The notes: generated from the sequence alone by a model not told the origin. A stretch of DNA of 64,000 nucleotides from Acidovorax defluvii (GCA_003268905.1 QLTU01000011.1:1-64000), one strand, 5' to 3'; shown: positions 9,235 through 21,443, counted from the stretch's first letter. Made by a program: numbers and translations.

Positions 9235-10041
9235 TCAGGCGGTTTTTGAGGAAATGGGGCTCAGTCGTCCCATTTTTTTCTCTTCTTCCAGGGCTTCAAT
9301 CTTCACGACGACCAGCGACAGGTTATCGCCACCCCCGCGTGCGCGCGAGCGTGCCTTGTCGATCAGAAATTCGGTGGCCTCGCGCGGCGACAGGGAATCG
9401 ACCACCGAGGCCAGCTCGGTGGGAGAAAAGTAGTGCCACACACCATCGCTGCAGGCCAGCAAAACATCGCCTGGCTGCAAGTGCTGGATGGTGTGGGTGG
9501 TGGTGGGTGGATCGCTCTCGGTGCCCAGGCAGCCCACCAGAATGTTGGAATGCGGATGGATGTTGGCCTCGGCTTCGGTCAGCTCACCACGATCGACCAA
9601 GGCCTGCACATAAGAGTGGTCGCTGGTGCGAAAGGTCAGCCTGGCACCCTCAAAATGGTAAATGCGCGAATCGCCCGCATGAACCCAGTGGCAGTCACCG
9701 CGCGGGTTGATCAAAAACGCCGCAATGGTGCTGTGGGGTTCCTGTTCGGATGAAATGGCCGCGAGGCGGATGACGATGTGCGCCTCTTCCACCATGTTCT
9801 TGAGCATTGCGGCAGGGTCGTCGGACTCTGGCGAGTAGCGTTCGAACAACTGGCGGGCCGTCATAATCACCTGGTCGGATGCCTTGCGCCCACCACTGCG
9901 GCCACCCATGCCGTCGGCAATCACGCCCAGCACGCAGCCGTTGTAGCGTTCGTGGGAGATCAGGGCCACTTGGTCTTGCTGGTATTCGCGGTCACCCTTG
10001 TGGATGCCGGTCGAGGCGATAAGGCGGAACGCTTTGGTCAT
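9235..10041 (-). CDS. PP2C-family serine/threonine protein phosphatase
   Basis: A 268-residue stand-alone PPM/PP2C phosphatase that removes phosphate from Ser/Thr with two metal ions. The ordered motifs are all present: ADGMGGRSGG (metal-binding Asp and Gly), HAGDSRIY, CSDGVWHY and GGGDNLSLVVV at the C-terminus. The early DREYQQDQ segment replaces the usual N-R-N-E-D-A motif of PrpC/Stp proteins. No membrane span or sensor domain is visible. I placed the start at the ATG before TKAFRLIAS; the open frame continues upstream to 10539 but that part has no family resemblance. No adjacent Ser/Thr kinase is seen. Confidence 0.88.
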   Translation of the reverse strand: MTKAFRLIASTGIHKGDREYQQDQVALISHERYNGCVLGVIADGMGGRSGGRKASDQVIMTARQLFERYSPESDDPAAMLKNMVEEAHIVIRLAAISSEQEPHSTIAAFLINPRGDCHWVHAGDSRIYHFEGARLTFRTSDHSYVQALVDRGELTEAEANIHPHSNILVGCLGTESDPPTTTHTIQHLQPGDVLLACSDGVWHYFSPTELASVVDSLSPREATEFLIDKARSRARGGGDNLSLVVVKIEALEEEKKMGRLSPISSKTA

Positions 10042-10209
10042 GCTGGTGATTGTGGGGGGCGGCGGCTCAAATGCGCATCGGCGCAGGGCGCCAGACCACG
10101 TATTATTCATTCGCGTGTGGCATTTTTGCCATGCCCGTGAGCGCTTGGCGCCGTCAATGCCTTGAAATCGAACCTCCACTCCTTGCCTCGTCCGTTGATT
10201 GTTTTGCGT

Positions 10210-10365
10210 ATGGCCCCTGCCGTATTGAACGTGCGCATCGATGAGGGCCCGCAAGAACAGCCGCCAGACGACGTTTTGCGCAGGCGCCTGAAGAGCCGCC
10301 GCATGGCGTTGCGCAGCGCAATCGGCTGTTTCGCGCGCGCGCTCCAGCCCCAAGAGCCTGCGTGA
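10210..10365 (+). CDS. Small ORF coupled to the downstream helicase (uncertain)
   Basis: A 51-residue Arg-rich ORF (67 residues if started at 10162) whose TGA stop overlaps the ATG of the DinG-like helicase (TGATG). It occupies most of the 320-base gap between the divergent phosphatase and helicase genes. I recognise no domain. The overlap is the main reason to list it; it could be a short coupled leader or chance. Confidence 0.3.
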   Translation: MAPAVLNVRIDEGPQEQPPDDVLRRRLKSRRMALRSAIGCFARALQPQEPA

Positions 10366-12422
10366 TGAGCCTGCTGGAAGCCGTGCACGCGGTATTTGAG
10401 CCCCAAGGGGTGCTGGCGCAGATGGGGTCGCACTACCTTGCGCGAGATGGCCAGATCCGCATGGCCGAAGCGGTGGCCCGAACCATTGTGCAGGGTGGCG
10501 CCCTGGTGGTGGAAGCGGGTACGGGTGTGGGCAAAACATTCGCGTACCTGGTCCCGGCGCTGCTCAGCGGAGAGCGTGTCTTGCTGTCCACGGCCACCAA
10601 GGCCTTGCAGGACCAGCTCTTTGCGCGGGATCTCCCCCAATTGGTTTCTGCGCTGGCCTTGCCGGTGCGCACGGCCCTGCTGAAAGGGCGCGGCAGCTAC
10701 CTGTGTCTGCACCGGATGGAACAGGCGCGCCAGGATGTTGAGCTGCACGACCGCACCATTCAGCGGGTGCTGGCCAAGGTAGAGGTGTGGTCGCACAGCA
10801 CGCGCTCGGGGGATCTGGCGGAACTGCCGGGTCTCGACGAGCGCTCGCCCGTCATTGCGCTGGTTACCTCCACCCGCGACAACTGCCTGGGGGCCTCGTG
10901 CCCGCGTTTTCGCCAGTGCCACGTCAACCTCGCACGGCGTGAAGCGCTGGCGGCGGATGTGGTGGTGGTCAACCACCATTTGTTCTTTGCCGATGTGGCC
11001 GTGCGGGAGTCGGGCATGGCCGAGTTGTTGCCAACCGTGCGGGTCGTGGTGTTTGACGAGGCGCACCAGATCAATGAAATCGGTGTGCAATTCATGGGCA
11101 TGCACCTGACCACGGGGCAACTGCTGGATTTCTCCCGTGACATTCTGACCGCTGGTCTGCGGCATGCCCGTGGTTTGACCGACTGGAACATGGTGGCGGG
11201 CCGCATCGAGCAGGCCGCTGCCGATTTGCGGATTGCCGTGGGGCCGGGCGTGCCAGGCGCCAAGCTGCGCTGGCTCGGGGATGCGCCAGAAACGGTTGCA
11301 CCCGACGGCTGGCACGAGGCCTTTCGACGGGTATCTCTTGCCTGTGCACAAGCCCTGGAAACACTGGACCCGTTCAGCGAAACATCCCCGGACCTCATGC
11401 GCCTGTATGAGCGCGGCTCGGAGATTCTGGCGCGCCTGGGACGCTTTGCAGCACCCTGCAGCCCGGATGCGGTGCGCTGGGTAGAGGCAGGTGGGCAATT
11501 GCGGCTGGTGGAATCACCGCTCGATATTGCGCAGGCCATGCAAACCCGGTTGCTGGCGGCTCCTGCCGAAGCTTGCGATGGCGAAGGCGAAGGCGACGGG
11601 TGGCCCGCGCCGCCGCAGCATGCTGGGCGGGCCTGGATTTTCACGTCTGCAACCCTTGGCGACGACGCCGGACTGACGTGGTTCACCGAGCGCTGTGGCC
11701 TGCAGGATGCTGAGATCTTGCGCGTGGAAAGCCCGTTCGACTATGCCTCCCAGGCCGCGTTGTATGTGCCGCGGCATGTGCCAAAGCCTTCTGATCCCGC
11801 GCACAGCATCGCTGTAGCCCGGTTGTCGGGGGCCGCTGCAGACCGCCTTGGCGGGCGCACGCTGGTGCTGACTACAACCCTTAAGGCTTTGCGGGTGATT
11901 GGGGATATTCTGAAAGACCGTTTCAGCAGCACTGAAGGGCTTGAAGTGCTGGTGCAGGGGGACTGGCCAAAGCGCCATCTGATGGAACGCTTTCGCGAGG
12001 GGGCGACAAGCGGCGGGCGCGGCTGCCTGCTGGTGGCCTCGGCCTCATTCTGGGAAGGTTTTGATGTCCCAGGCGACGCCTTGCAGCTGGTCATCATCGA
12101 CAAGTTGCCCTTTCCTGCGCCCGGCGATCCGCTGATGGAGGCGCGCAGTCAACGCATTGAGGTCGCCGGTGGGCGTTCGTTTCAGATGCTTGCGGTGCCC
12201 GAGGCCGCTGTGGCACTCAAGCAAGGTGCGGGGCGGCTGATACGGCGGGAATCGGACCGGGGCGTGCTGGTCGTGTGCGACACGCGGCTGGTGACCATGG
12301 GCTACGGCAAGCGGCTGATGCGCGCATTGCCTCCCATGCGTGTTCTTGAAAGTCCTGAGGAGTTTGAGGCCGCGCTGGATGCGCTCACCAGAACTTCCAC
12401 CAAGGATTGGACTTTGCCTTGA
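10365..12422 (+). CDS. DinG/YoaA-family ATP-dependent DNA helicase
   Basis: Superfamily-2, XPD-like 5'-3' helicase acting on R-loops, forks or damaged DNA. The 685 residues show Walker A (AGTGVGKT, about 51-58), a four-cysteine iron-sulfur pattern beginning with YLCLHR near residue 115 and continuing with CLGASCPRFRQC near 175-190, a DEAH box (VFDEAHQI) near 230, and C-terminal motifs including ASASFWEGFDVPG and QGAGRLIRR. The start can be ATG at 10365 or the GTG one codon earlier. Its 3' end overlaps the convergent bamD gene by 38 bases. dinG versus yoaA cannot be settled from sequence alone. Confidence 0.92.
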   Translation: MSLLEAVHAVFEPQGVLAQMGSHYLARDGQIRMAEAVARTIVQGGALVVEAGTGVGKTFAYLVPALLSGERVLLSTATKALQDQLFARDLPQLVSALALPVRTALLKGRGSYLCLHRMEQARQDVELHDRTIQRVLAKVEVWSHSTRSGDLAELPGLDERSPVIALVTSTRDNCLGASCPRFRQCHVNLARREALAADVVVVNHHLFFADVAVRESGMAELLPTVRVVVFDEAHQINEIGVQFMGMHLTTGQLLDFSRDILTAGLRHARGLTDWNMVAGRIEQAAADLRIAVGPGVPGAKLRWLGDAPETVAPDGWHEAFRRVSLACAQALETLDPFSETSPDLMRLYERGSEILARLGRFAAPCSPDAVRWVEAGGQLRLVESPLDIAQAMQTRLLAAPAEACDGEGEGDGWPAPPQHAGRAWIFTSATLGDDAGLTWFTERCGLQDAEILRVESPFDYASQAALYVPRHVPKPSDPAHSIAVARLSGAAADRLGGRTLVLTTTLKALRVIGDILKDRFSSTEGLEVLVQGDWPKRHLMERFREGATSGGRGCLLVASASFWEGFDVPGDALQLVIIDKLPFPAPGDPLMEARSQRIEVAGGRSFQMLAVPEAAVALKQGAGRLIRRESDRGVLVVCDTRLVTMGYGKRLMRALPPMRVLESPEEFEAALDALTRTSTKDWTLP

Positions 12423-13182
12423 CGGTGCCCGTGGCGTAAACGCCTTGGGGATAGGAAGACTGCATGACCCGGCGTGCGTCGTCGCGCAGCTGGGTCATTC
12501 CGAGGGCATCGTAGGACTGGATCAGGATGTAAAGCGCCTCTTCGAGTGCGGGCACACCCTGGTAATCGGCCAGCGCGGCCTGCGCGCGGCCAATGGCTGC
12601 CACATAAGCGCCGCGCTGGAAGTAATAGCGGGCGACGTGCACCTCATACTGTGCCAGCGAATTGACGATGTAGGTCATGCGCTGGCGAGCGTCTTTGGCA
12701 TAGCGGGAGTCAGGGAAACGCGTGGCCAGTTCGCTGAACGACTCAAAGGAGTCCTTGGCAGCTTTCTGATCGCGTTCGGACAGGTCCTGCTGGGAGATCC
12801 AGGAAAAAAGACCCAGGTTGTCGTTGAAGTTGACCAGGCCTTTCAGGTAGAGCGCGTAATCCAGTGCCGGGCTGGCCGGGTGAAGCTTCATGAACCGGTC
12901 GAGCGTGGCGATGGCCTGTGCCTTTTCGCCAGCCTTGTACTGCGCATAGGCCTTGTCCAGCTGGGCCTGCTGGGCCAAGGGAGTGCCTGCTGCGCGGCCT
13001 TCCAGCTTTTCGAGCAATGGCACCGCCTTGTCGAAAGCACCGCTGTTGAGTTCGTCCTTGGCTTCCGAGTAAATGCGGTTGGGGCTCCAGCCCGCTGTCT
13101 TGTCTTCCGGAGTGCTCGAGCAGCCCGCAAGCAGGCCGGCGGTCAGCAGGGCAGTGATAAAAGGCAGTGAGGCACGCAGCAT
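12385..13182 (-). CDS. bamD: Outer membrane assembly lipoprotein BamD
   Basis: BamD is an essential lipoprotein of the BAM complex, which folds beta-barrel proteins into the outer membrane. The 265-residue product starts with a lipoprotein signal ending in a lipobox (LLAGCSS, Cys about 21), followed by TPR-like helical repeats (GAFDKAVPLLEKLEGR, YAQYKAGEKAQAIATLDRF) and the conserved PDSRYAKDARQRM segment. Length matches the family (about 245-270). It is transcribed leftward, converging with and overlapping the helicase gene by 38 bases. Confidence 0.95.
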   Translation of the reverse strand: MLRASLPFITALLTAGLLAGCSSTPEDKTAGWSPNRIYSEAKDELNSGAFDKAVPLLEKLEGRAAGTPLAQQAQLDKAYAQYKAGEKAQAIATLDRFMKLHPASPALDYALYLKGLVNFNDNLGLFSWISQQDLSERDQKAAKDSFESFSELATRFPDSRYAKDARQRMTYIVNSLAQYEVHVARYYFQRGAYVAAIGRAQAALADYQGVPALEEALYILIQSYDALGMTQLRDDARRVMQSSYPQGVYATGTVKAKSNPWWKFW

Positions 13183-13368
13183 TGCAGGCAGCTTTCAGGC
13201 TAAAGGTGAACGTGTGTCTTGTGAGGGGCTGTAAAGGTTGCCGCACCGATAGGGTGCGGCTTGGCCTGCGACAGAACCTGGACCGACGCTGGCATTGTAC
13301 CGACGCACGCTGCCGAGCTTTGCGCGCTGAATCGGGTCATTTTCGATGCCGGACCAGGTGGGGCTTCC

Positions 13369-13374
13369 TACAAT
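13369..13374 (+). promoter_or_regulatory. Candidate -10 element directly upstream of dnaE start
   Basis: TACAAT lies 7 bases before the chosen dnaE ATG. At normal spacing transcription would start at or next to the ATG, giving a leaderless mRNA; no Shine-Dalgarno sequence is seen. No convincing -35 is visible. Similar spacing occurs at clpS (TAGAAT), rlmB (GATAAT) and the RluA-family gene (TAAAAT). Confidence 0.35.
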
Positions 13375-13381
13375 GGGGCCC

Positions 13382-16300
13382 ATGTTTGTTCACCTTCGCC
13401 TGCACACCGAGTTCTCCGTCGTTGACGGCACCAATCGCATCGATGAGTTGGCCAAGGCAGCGGCCAAGGATGGCCAGCCCGCATTGGCCATTACCGATCT
13501 CAGCAACCTTTTTGGTGCCATCAAGTTCTACAAGGAAATGCGCGGCAAGGGCGTCAAGCCGATTCTGGGCGCCGAAGTGTTCGTGGAAGGCGAGGCCGGA
13601 GCGGCGCCGTCGCGCATATTGCTGCTGGTGCAGGGGCACCAGGGTTACCTGAATCTGTCTGAATTGCTGGCGCGCGCCTGGACCCGCAACGTGGTCAAAG
13701 CCCAGGCCATTTGCACCTGGGAGTGGTTGCAGGAGCTGGGCGAAGGGTTGATCGCTATCGCCGGGGCCCAGGCGGGGCCAGTGGGGCAAGCCCTCATGAA
13801 AGGCGATGACGCTGGTGCGGCGCACCTGGCGCTCCGGCTGGCCGGCATCTTTCCGCACCGTTTTTATATGGAGGTGCAACGGGCGGGACGCGCCGACGAC
13901 GAGGCCCATGTCGTGGCCGCAGTGCAACTCGCGGCTCGGCTCAATTTGCCGGTGGTCGCCACGCATCCCGTGCAGTTCGCCACCGCCGACGATTACGAGG
14001 CCCATGAGGCCCGGGTCTGCATCTCCGAGGGCGAAATTCTGGGCAACCAGCGGCGGGTGCGCAAGTTCACGCGCGAACAATATTTCAAGTCGTCGGCGCA
14101 AATGCAGGCGCTGTTTGAAGACCTGCCTGCCGCCCTGGCCAATTCGGTGGAAATTGCCCGCCGTTGCAACATCAGCCTGGTGCTGGGCAAGCCGCAATTG
14201 CCCAATTTTCCCATCCCACCCGTGAACGGGCAGGTGCTGTCAGTGGAGGATTACTTCCGCCATGTTTCGTTTGAGGGGCTGGAAGACCGCCTCAGGCTGC
14301 TATTCCCCGACGAAGCCAAACGCAATGCGCAGCGGCCGCGCTATGTGGAACGGCTCGAGTTCGAGCTCAACACCATTCTCAAGATGGGGTTCCCGGGCTA
14401 CTTTTTGATTGTGGGCGACTTTATTCAGTGGGCCAAAACCCACGGTTGCCCCGTGGGGCCTGGCCGGGGCTCAGGTGCGGGGTCTCTGGTGGCCTATGCG
14501 CTCAAGATCACCGATCTGGATCCGCTTGAATACAACCTGCTGTTCGAACGGTTTTTGAATCCCGAGCGTGTGTCGATGCCCGACTTCGACATTGACTTTT
14601 GTCAGGCGAACCGCGACCGCGTGATCGACTACGTGAAGGACAAGTACGGCAAGGATGCGGTAAGCCAGATCGCCACCTTCGGCACCATGGCCGCCAAGGC
14701 CGCCATTCGTGACGTGGGCCGGGTGATGGACATGAGCTACACCTTTTGTGATGGCATTTCCAAGCTGGTGCCCAACAAGCCGGGGCAGTCCTATACGCTG
14801 GCCTACCCACCTGACCCCAAGAAAGAGGGCGACAAGAACAACTACGCGCTCGAACTGGAGCCGCTGCTGGCGGAGCGGGTGCAAAAGGAAGAAGACGTCA
14901 AGACCGTCATCGAGATGGCGCAAAAGCTCGAGGGTTTGACGCGCAACATCGGCATGCACGCCGGTGGGGTGCTGATTGCACCGGGCAAGCTCACCGATTT
15001 CTGTCCGCTGTACCAGCAGCCGGGCAGTGAGGCGGCCGTGAGTCAGTACGACAAGGATGACGTGGAGGCCATCGGCCTGGTGAAGTTCGACTTTCTGGGG
15101 CTGGCGACACTCACCATTCTGGAGATTGCGCGCGAATTCATCATGAAGCGCCACAAGGGGCAGGAGAACTTCAGCTTCGAGACCATTCCCCTTGACGATG
15201 GGCCCACCTACAAGCTCTTTTCCGATGGCAAGACTGAGGCGGTGTTCCAGTTTGAAAGCCGCGGCATGCAGGGCATGCTGCGCGAAGCCAGGCCCAGCCG
15301 CCTCGAAGATCTCATTGCGCTGAATGCCTTGTACCGTCCGGGCCCGATGGATCTGATACCGAGCTTTGTGAACCGCAAACACGGCAAGGAAGTGGTGGAG
15401 TATCCCCATCCGCTGGTCGAAAAGGTGCTGTCAGAGACCTACGGGATCATGGTGTACCAGGAGCAGGTGATGCAGACCGCTCAGGTGCTGGGGGGCTACT
15501 CTCTCGGTGGCGCCGACATGCTGCGCCGGGCCATGGGCAAGAAAAAGGCCGAGGAAATGGCCGAGCACCGCGCCATCTTCCGCAAGGGGGCTGCAGAAAA
15601 GAACATCAGTGAGCAGAAGGCCGACGAGGTGTTCGACCTGATGGAGAAGTTCGCGGGCTACGGTTTCAACAAGTCGCACGCGGCTGCCTATTCGCTGCTG
15701 GCCTACCACACCGGCTGGCTCAAGGTGCATTACACGGCCGAGTTCTTCTGCGCCAACATGACGGTGGAAATGGATGACACCGACAAGCTCAAGGTTCTGT
15801 TTGAAGATGCGCAAAAGAATTTCGGACTGACCTTTGAGCCACCGGATGTCAACCGCGGCACTTACCGTTTCGAACCAGTGACCGACAAAGTCATTCGCTA
15901 CGGTCTTGGGGCTGTCAAGGGCACGGGCCAGCATGCCATCGATGCCATCGTTGCGGCCCGTGAGGGGCGGGGCCAGGGGCCGCAGGGCTCCACCACGGGT
16001 CCGTTCAAGAGTCTGTTTGATTTTTGCGTGCGGGTGGACAAGGCGCGCCTGAACAAACGCACGGTCGAAGCGCTCATCAAGGCGGGGGCCTTTGATTCAC
16101 TCAACCTCAATCGTGCTGCCATGGTCGCGTCAATTGACCGAGCCTTTGACTTTGCCGCGGCCACGCTGGCCAATGTCAACCAGGGTGGGCTGTTCGACAT
16201 GATGGGCGACGACGCCCACGGATCGAGCACGCAGGAGCCTGACCTGGTGGACGCGGTTCCCTGGGGCATCAAGGAGCGCCTCACCCAGGAAAAAACGGCC

Positions 16301-16930
16301 GTGGGTTTTTATCTGTCGGGCCATCTTTTCGACGAGGTGGCGCAAGAGGTGCGTCGCTTTGTTCGCACCCAGATCGACGAATTGCTGGACAGCCGCGAGC
16401 CCCAGATTCTTGCGGGCATCGTCAGCGATTTCCGGGTGATCAACGGCCAGCGGGGCAAGCTGGGCTTGTTCCGGCTGGACGATAAGTCGGGCGTGATCGA
16501 GGCATCGGCCGACGAAGCCCTGCTCAATACCTACCGCAACCAGCTCAAGGAAGACGAGTTTGTGGTGATGATGGGGCGCCTGCAGCTGGACCATTTCAGC
16601 GGGGGGCTGCGCGTGAAGGTTCAGCAGGTTTGGGATATGGCCGGTGCACGCGCACGGTTTGGCAAATACCTCCATGTGGTGGTGGGGGACAAATCCCCCG
16701 AAGTGCCACGTCTGGTGCAGGAGTTTCCGCCCTGCCGTGAAGAGTCGGAGCAGGGCACTGTGCTGCATGGACTGCGCGTGCGCATGGGCGTGCGCTGTGT
16801 CGCAGAGCAGGGCGCCGCGGTGGCCGAACTGCAACTGGGCGATGCCAGCCGGTTTTATCCCACGGACGCGGCACTGGCAGCCTGGAGCGCACAGGTGGGC
16901 ACGGGCTCGGCCGTTGTGATCTATGAGTGA
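13382..16930 (+). CDS. dnaE: DNA polymerase III alpha subunit
   Basis: Catalytic subunit of the replicative polymerase. The 1182 residues show the N-terminal PHP domain (HLRLHTEFSVVDG), the C-family palm with catalytic aspartates in PDFDIDF near residue 400, the fingers region (GRGSGAGSLVAYALKI), the helix-hairpin-helix region, and a C-terminal OB fold (ILAGIVSDFRVINGQRGK) before the tau-binding tail. I chose the ATG immediately before FVHLRLHTEFS, the usual family start; in-frame ATGs 9 and 36 bases upstream would add residues unlike homologues. It is followed by clpS on the same strand. Confidence 0.97.
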   Translation: MFVHLRLHTEFSVVDGTNRIDELAKAAAKDGQPALAITDLSNLFGAIKFYKEMRGKGVKPILGAEVFVEGEAGAAPSRILLLVQGHQGYLNLSELLARAWTRNVVKAQAICTWEWLQELGEGLIAIAGAQAGPVGQALMKGDDAGAAHLALRLAGIFPHRFYMEVQRAGRADDEAHVVAAVQLAARLNLPVVATHPVQFATADDYEAHEARVCISEGEILGNQRRVRKFTREQYFKSSAQMQALFEDLPAALANSVEIARRCNISLVLGKPQLPNFPIPPVNGQVLSVEDYFRHVSFEGLEDRLRLLFPDEAKRNAQRPRYVERLEFELNTILKMGFPGYFLIVGDFIQWAKTHGCPVGPGRGSGAGSLVAYALKITDLDPLEYNLLFERFLNPERVSMPDFDIDFCQANRDRVIDYVKDKYGKDAVSQIATFGTMAAKAAIRDVGRVMDMSYTFCDGISKLVPNKPGQSYTLAYPPDPKKEGDKNNYALELEPLLAERVQKEEDVKTVIEMAQKLEGLTRNIGMHAGGVLIAPGKLTDFCPLYQQPGSEAAVSQYDKDDVEAIGLVKFDFLGLATLTILEIAREFIMKRHKGQENFSFETIPLDDGPTYKLFSDGKTEAVFQFESRGMQGMLREARPSRLEDLIALNALYRPGPMDLIPSFVNRKHGKEVVEYPHPLVEKVLSETYGIMVYQEQVMQTAQVLGGYSLGGADMLRRAMGKKKAEEMAEHRAIFRKGAAEKNISEQKADEVFDLMEKFAGYGFNKSHAAAYSLLAYHTGWLKVHYTAEFFCANMTVEMDDTDKLKVLFEDAQKNFGLTFEPPDVNRGTYRFEPVTDKVIRYGLGAVKGTGQHAIDAIVAAREGRGQGPQGSTTGPFKSLFDFCVRVDKARLNKRTVEALIKAGAFDSLNLNRAAMVASIDRAFDFAAATLANVNQGGLFDMMGDDAHGSSTQEPDLVDAVPWGIKERLTQEKTAVGFYLSGHLFDEVAQEVRRFVRTQIDELLDSREPQILAGIVSDFRVINGQRGKLGLFRLDDKSGVIEASADEALLNTYRNQLKEDEFVVMMGRLQLDHFSGGLRVKVQQVWDMAGARARFGKYLHVVVGDKSPEVPRLVQEFPPCREESEQGTVLHGLRVRMGVRCVAEQGAAVAELQLGDASRFYPTDAALAAWSAQVGTGSAVVIYE

Positions 16931-17035
16931 CCCCGGCATTTTTGGGTGGGCGCTCTGGACGCGGTTGAAAAACACCCGGCCGTCATCAGATATCACTGTC
17001 GGCAGCGATGCTCCCGGGTCGCTAGAATGAAATTC

Positions 17036-17395
17036 ATGGCAACAAAACCACCTTCTCCCCCCGTCGCGCTGCCCGTTACCCGGCCAGCGAAGGATGATGG
17101 CGGTTCGGTCGTGCTCGAAAGACGCGTGCAAAAGACCCGGCCGCCGCAGATGTACCAGGTGGTCATGCTCAATGACGACTACACCCCCATGGAGTTCGTC
17201 ATCGTGGTGCTGCAGGAGTTTTTCAGCAAGGACCGCGAGCAGGCCACCCAGATCATGCTGAAGATACACCTCGACGGCAAAGGCGTCTGTGGCGTGTATT
17301 CACGCGATGTGGCCGCCACCAAGGTCGACCAAGTGCTGGAGGCCGCCCTCAAGGCGGGCCATCCACTGCAATGTGTCAGTGAGCCTGTTGAATAA
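17036..17395 (+). CDS. clpS: ATP-dependent Clp protease adaptor ClpS
   Basis: ClpS binds proteins with destabilising N-terminal residues and hands them to ClpA. The 119-residue product has the flexible Pro-rich N-terminus and the folded core with family motifs [16 protein letters not shown] and [15 protein letters not shown]. An alternative ATG lies three codons upstream at 17027. TAGAAT at 17023-17028 could be a -10 giving a near-leaderless transcript. clpA follows after 57 bases, the standard arrangement. Confidence 0.95.
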   Translation: MATKPPSPPVALPVTRPAKDDGGSVVLERRVQKTRPPQMYQVVMLNDDYTPMEFVIVVLQEFFSKDREQATQIMLKIHLDGKGVCGVYSRDVAATKVDQVLEAALKAGHPLQCVSEPVE

Positions 17396-17452
17396 CAGGT
17401 TTCTCGTCCCGATCTACAGTTATCTCTTCCACGCAAGCACAAAGGAGTTCAC

Positions 17453-19801
<2,349 letters not shown>

Positions 19802-19856
19802 TTGCGCTACGACCCCGCTCGCAGCCGGTGTGCCCCCATCGCGAGGCACCCACCCC

Positions 19857-19889
19857 AAAGCCCGTGGCGCAAACCCCGGGCTTTTTTTA
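19857..19889 (+). terminator. Rho-independent terminator after clpA
   Basis: AAAGCCCG pairs with CGGGCTTT around a 12-base loop, and the 3' arm runs into TTTTTTTAT. It lies 56 bases after the clpA stop and before the convergent transglycosylase gene. Confidence 0.85.
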
Positions 19890-19940
19890 TGGTGGCAGAG
19901 CGTTCTGAACCGGTGCTGCGCCTGTGCGCGGGCGCTCTGT

Positions 19941-21299
19941 TTACCGGGGTGCCTGCAGCCGCTCAAGCAGCGCGTGCGTGGGATATCCGTCGGCCACGGT
20001 GCCGATGCTCTGCTGAAAATGGCGCAGGCCTGCGCGTGTTGCCGGGCCCATCACGCCGTCTGGCACACCCGCGTCAAAACCCTTTGCATTGAGTGCCTCC
20101 TGCAGCTGGCGCAGCTGGTCGCGATTCAGGGGGGCAATGTCGCGGGGCCACGCCGTGGCAACGGGTGGGCCACCGTCGATCTGGCGTGCCAGAAGGCCCA
20201 CGCCCAGCGCGTAGTTGACGGAGTTGTTGTACCGCAGGATGGTGCGTAAATTGGTGCCCACCAAAAACGCTGGGCCGCGTGCGCCTGCGGGCGTGATGAT
20301 GGAGGCTGCACCCACCTCGGGCAGGGGTTGCCCGTCCAGCGTGCGAACGCCTTCTGCCGCCCATGCTGCGCTGTTCTGGCGGGTGCTGATTTCGGCGCGT
20401 GCGTAGTCAAACCCGGCGGGCAGTTGCACTTCGACGCCCCAGGTCTGGCCACTTTTCCAGCCCATGCGCGCCAGAAAATGGGCCGTGGACGCCGTGACAT
20501 CGGCAATGCTGCCCCAGATGTCACGATGGCCGTCGCCGTCGGCATCCACGGCGTAGGCCAGAAACACCGAGGGCAGAAACTGCGTGTGCCCCATGGCGCC
20601 CGCCCAGGAGCCGACCATGCGATCGGCCGGGATGTCGCCCTGGTCCACGATGCGCAGCGCGGCCAGCAGCTCGGCTTGCGCCCAGGCGCGGCGGCGCCCG
20701 TCGTAAGCCAGCGTGGCAAGCGCGTCCACCGCGCGGTAGGTACCAAAGTTGCTGCCGTAGTTGCTCTCCATGCCCCAGATGGCCGTGATCACTGCGGCGG
20801 GTACCCCGTGGCGAGTGGCGGCAGCGTCCAGTGCGGCGTGGTGCTGCGCCCGCATGGCCTGGCCCTGTGCAATGCGCTGCGGCGACACGGCGCTGTCCAG
20901 GTAGGCCCAGGGCGTGCGGGTGAATTCGGGCTGGGCACGGTCCAGCTCCACCACGCGAGGTTGCCATTGCGCGCTGCCCAGCACTTCGCGCACGGTTTGG
21001 GGCGCAATACCCGCCGCCAGGGCTTGTCTGGAAAACGTGGTGCGCCAGGCGTCGAATCCTTCTTCAGGGGGTACTTCGGAAGCCGTGCCAACCGGCGCGG
21101 AAACCTGCGCACTGTTGGCCGCAGGCGCCAAGGCCGTTGGCTGCGGCTTTGCCAGCCTGTCGGGGAGGCTTTCGGAAGCCGGCGCCGAGGCGCAACCTGC
21201 CAGGGCCATGGCCGCCACCAGTGTGGCAAGCGAGAGTGGCGCAACGAGGGGAGTGCGGTGGCGAGAGGAGCTGGAGGGGGCGTTTGGGGTGCTGTGCAT
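19941..21299 (-). CDS. Lytic murein transglycosylase, MltB family, lipoprotein
   Basis: Cleaves the glycan strands of peptidoglycan to give 1,6-anhydro ends. The 452-residue product has a signal peptide with lipobox ALAGCAS (Cys about 36), so it is anchored to the periplasmic face of a membrane. The catalytic domain contains IWGMESNYGSNFG with the family's catalytic Glu, followed by GAMGHTQFLPS and DGDGHRDIW. A peptidoglycan-binding domain ends the protein (LQEALNAKGFDAG...GVMGPATRAGLRHFQQ). That combination matches MltB-type enzymes with a C-terminal PG_binding_1 domain. It is divergent from sbcB, with a dispersed repeat in the gap. Confidence 0.92.
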   Translation of the reverse strand: MHSTPNAPSSSSRHRTPLVAPLSLATLVAAMALAGCASAPASESLPDRLAKPQPTALAPAANSAQVSAPVGTASEVPPEEGFDAWRTTFSRQALAAGIAPQTVREVLGSAQWQPRVVELDRAQPEFTRTPWAYLDSAVSPQRIAQGQAMRAQHHAALDAAATRHGVPAAVITAIWGMESNYGSNFGTYRAVDALATLAYDGRRRAWAQAELLAALRIVDQGDIPADRMVGSWAGAMGHTQFLPSVFLAYAVDADGDGHRDIWGSIADVTASTAHFLARMGWKSGQTWGVEVQLPAGFDYARAEISTRQNSAAWAAEGVRTLDGQPLPEVGAASIITPAGARGPAFLVGTNLRTILRYNNSVNYALGVGLLARQIDGGPPVATAWPRDIAPLNRDQLRQLQEALNAKGFDAGVPDGVMGPATRAGLRHFQQSIGTVADGYPTHALLERLQAPR

Positions 21300-21386
21300 G
21301 CGCCATTGTCCCGCGCAGCAGCGCTGGTGCAGCGTTGCAGGTGTATCACGGCGTGATGTGGTGGCAATCCGCATGACCCACTTTCA

Positions 21387-21443
21387 CTACTATTTTGATA
21401 GCTGTTCGCGCTTTATCTGTATGCGCTAGGGGCAAAAATAGCC
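21387..21443 (+). repeat. AGCGCT-core dispersed repeat (diverged copy)
   Basis: Contains the A/T arm CTATTTTGATAGC, then a degenerate stem TTCGCGCTTTATCTGTATGCGCTAG and the trailing AAAAATAGCC. It lies in the divergent gap between the transglycosylase and sbcB, so it may overlap promoter sequence for either gene. Confidence 0.7.
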
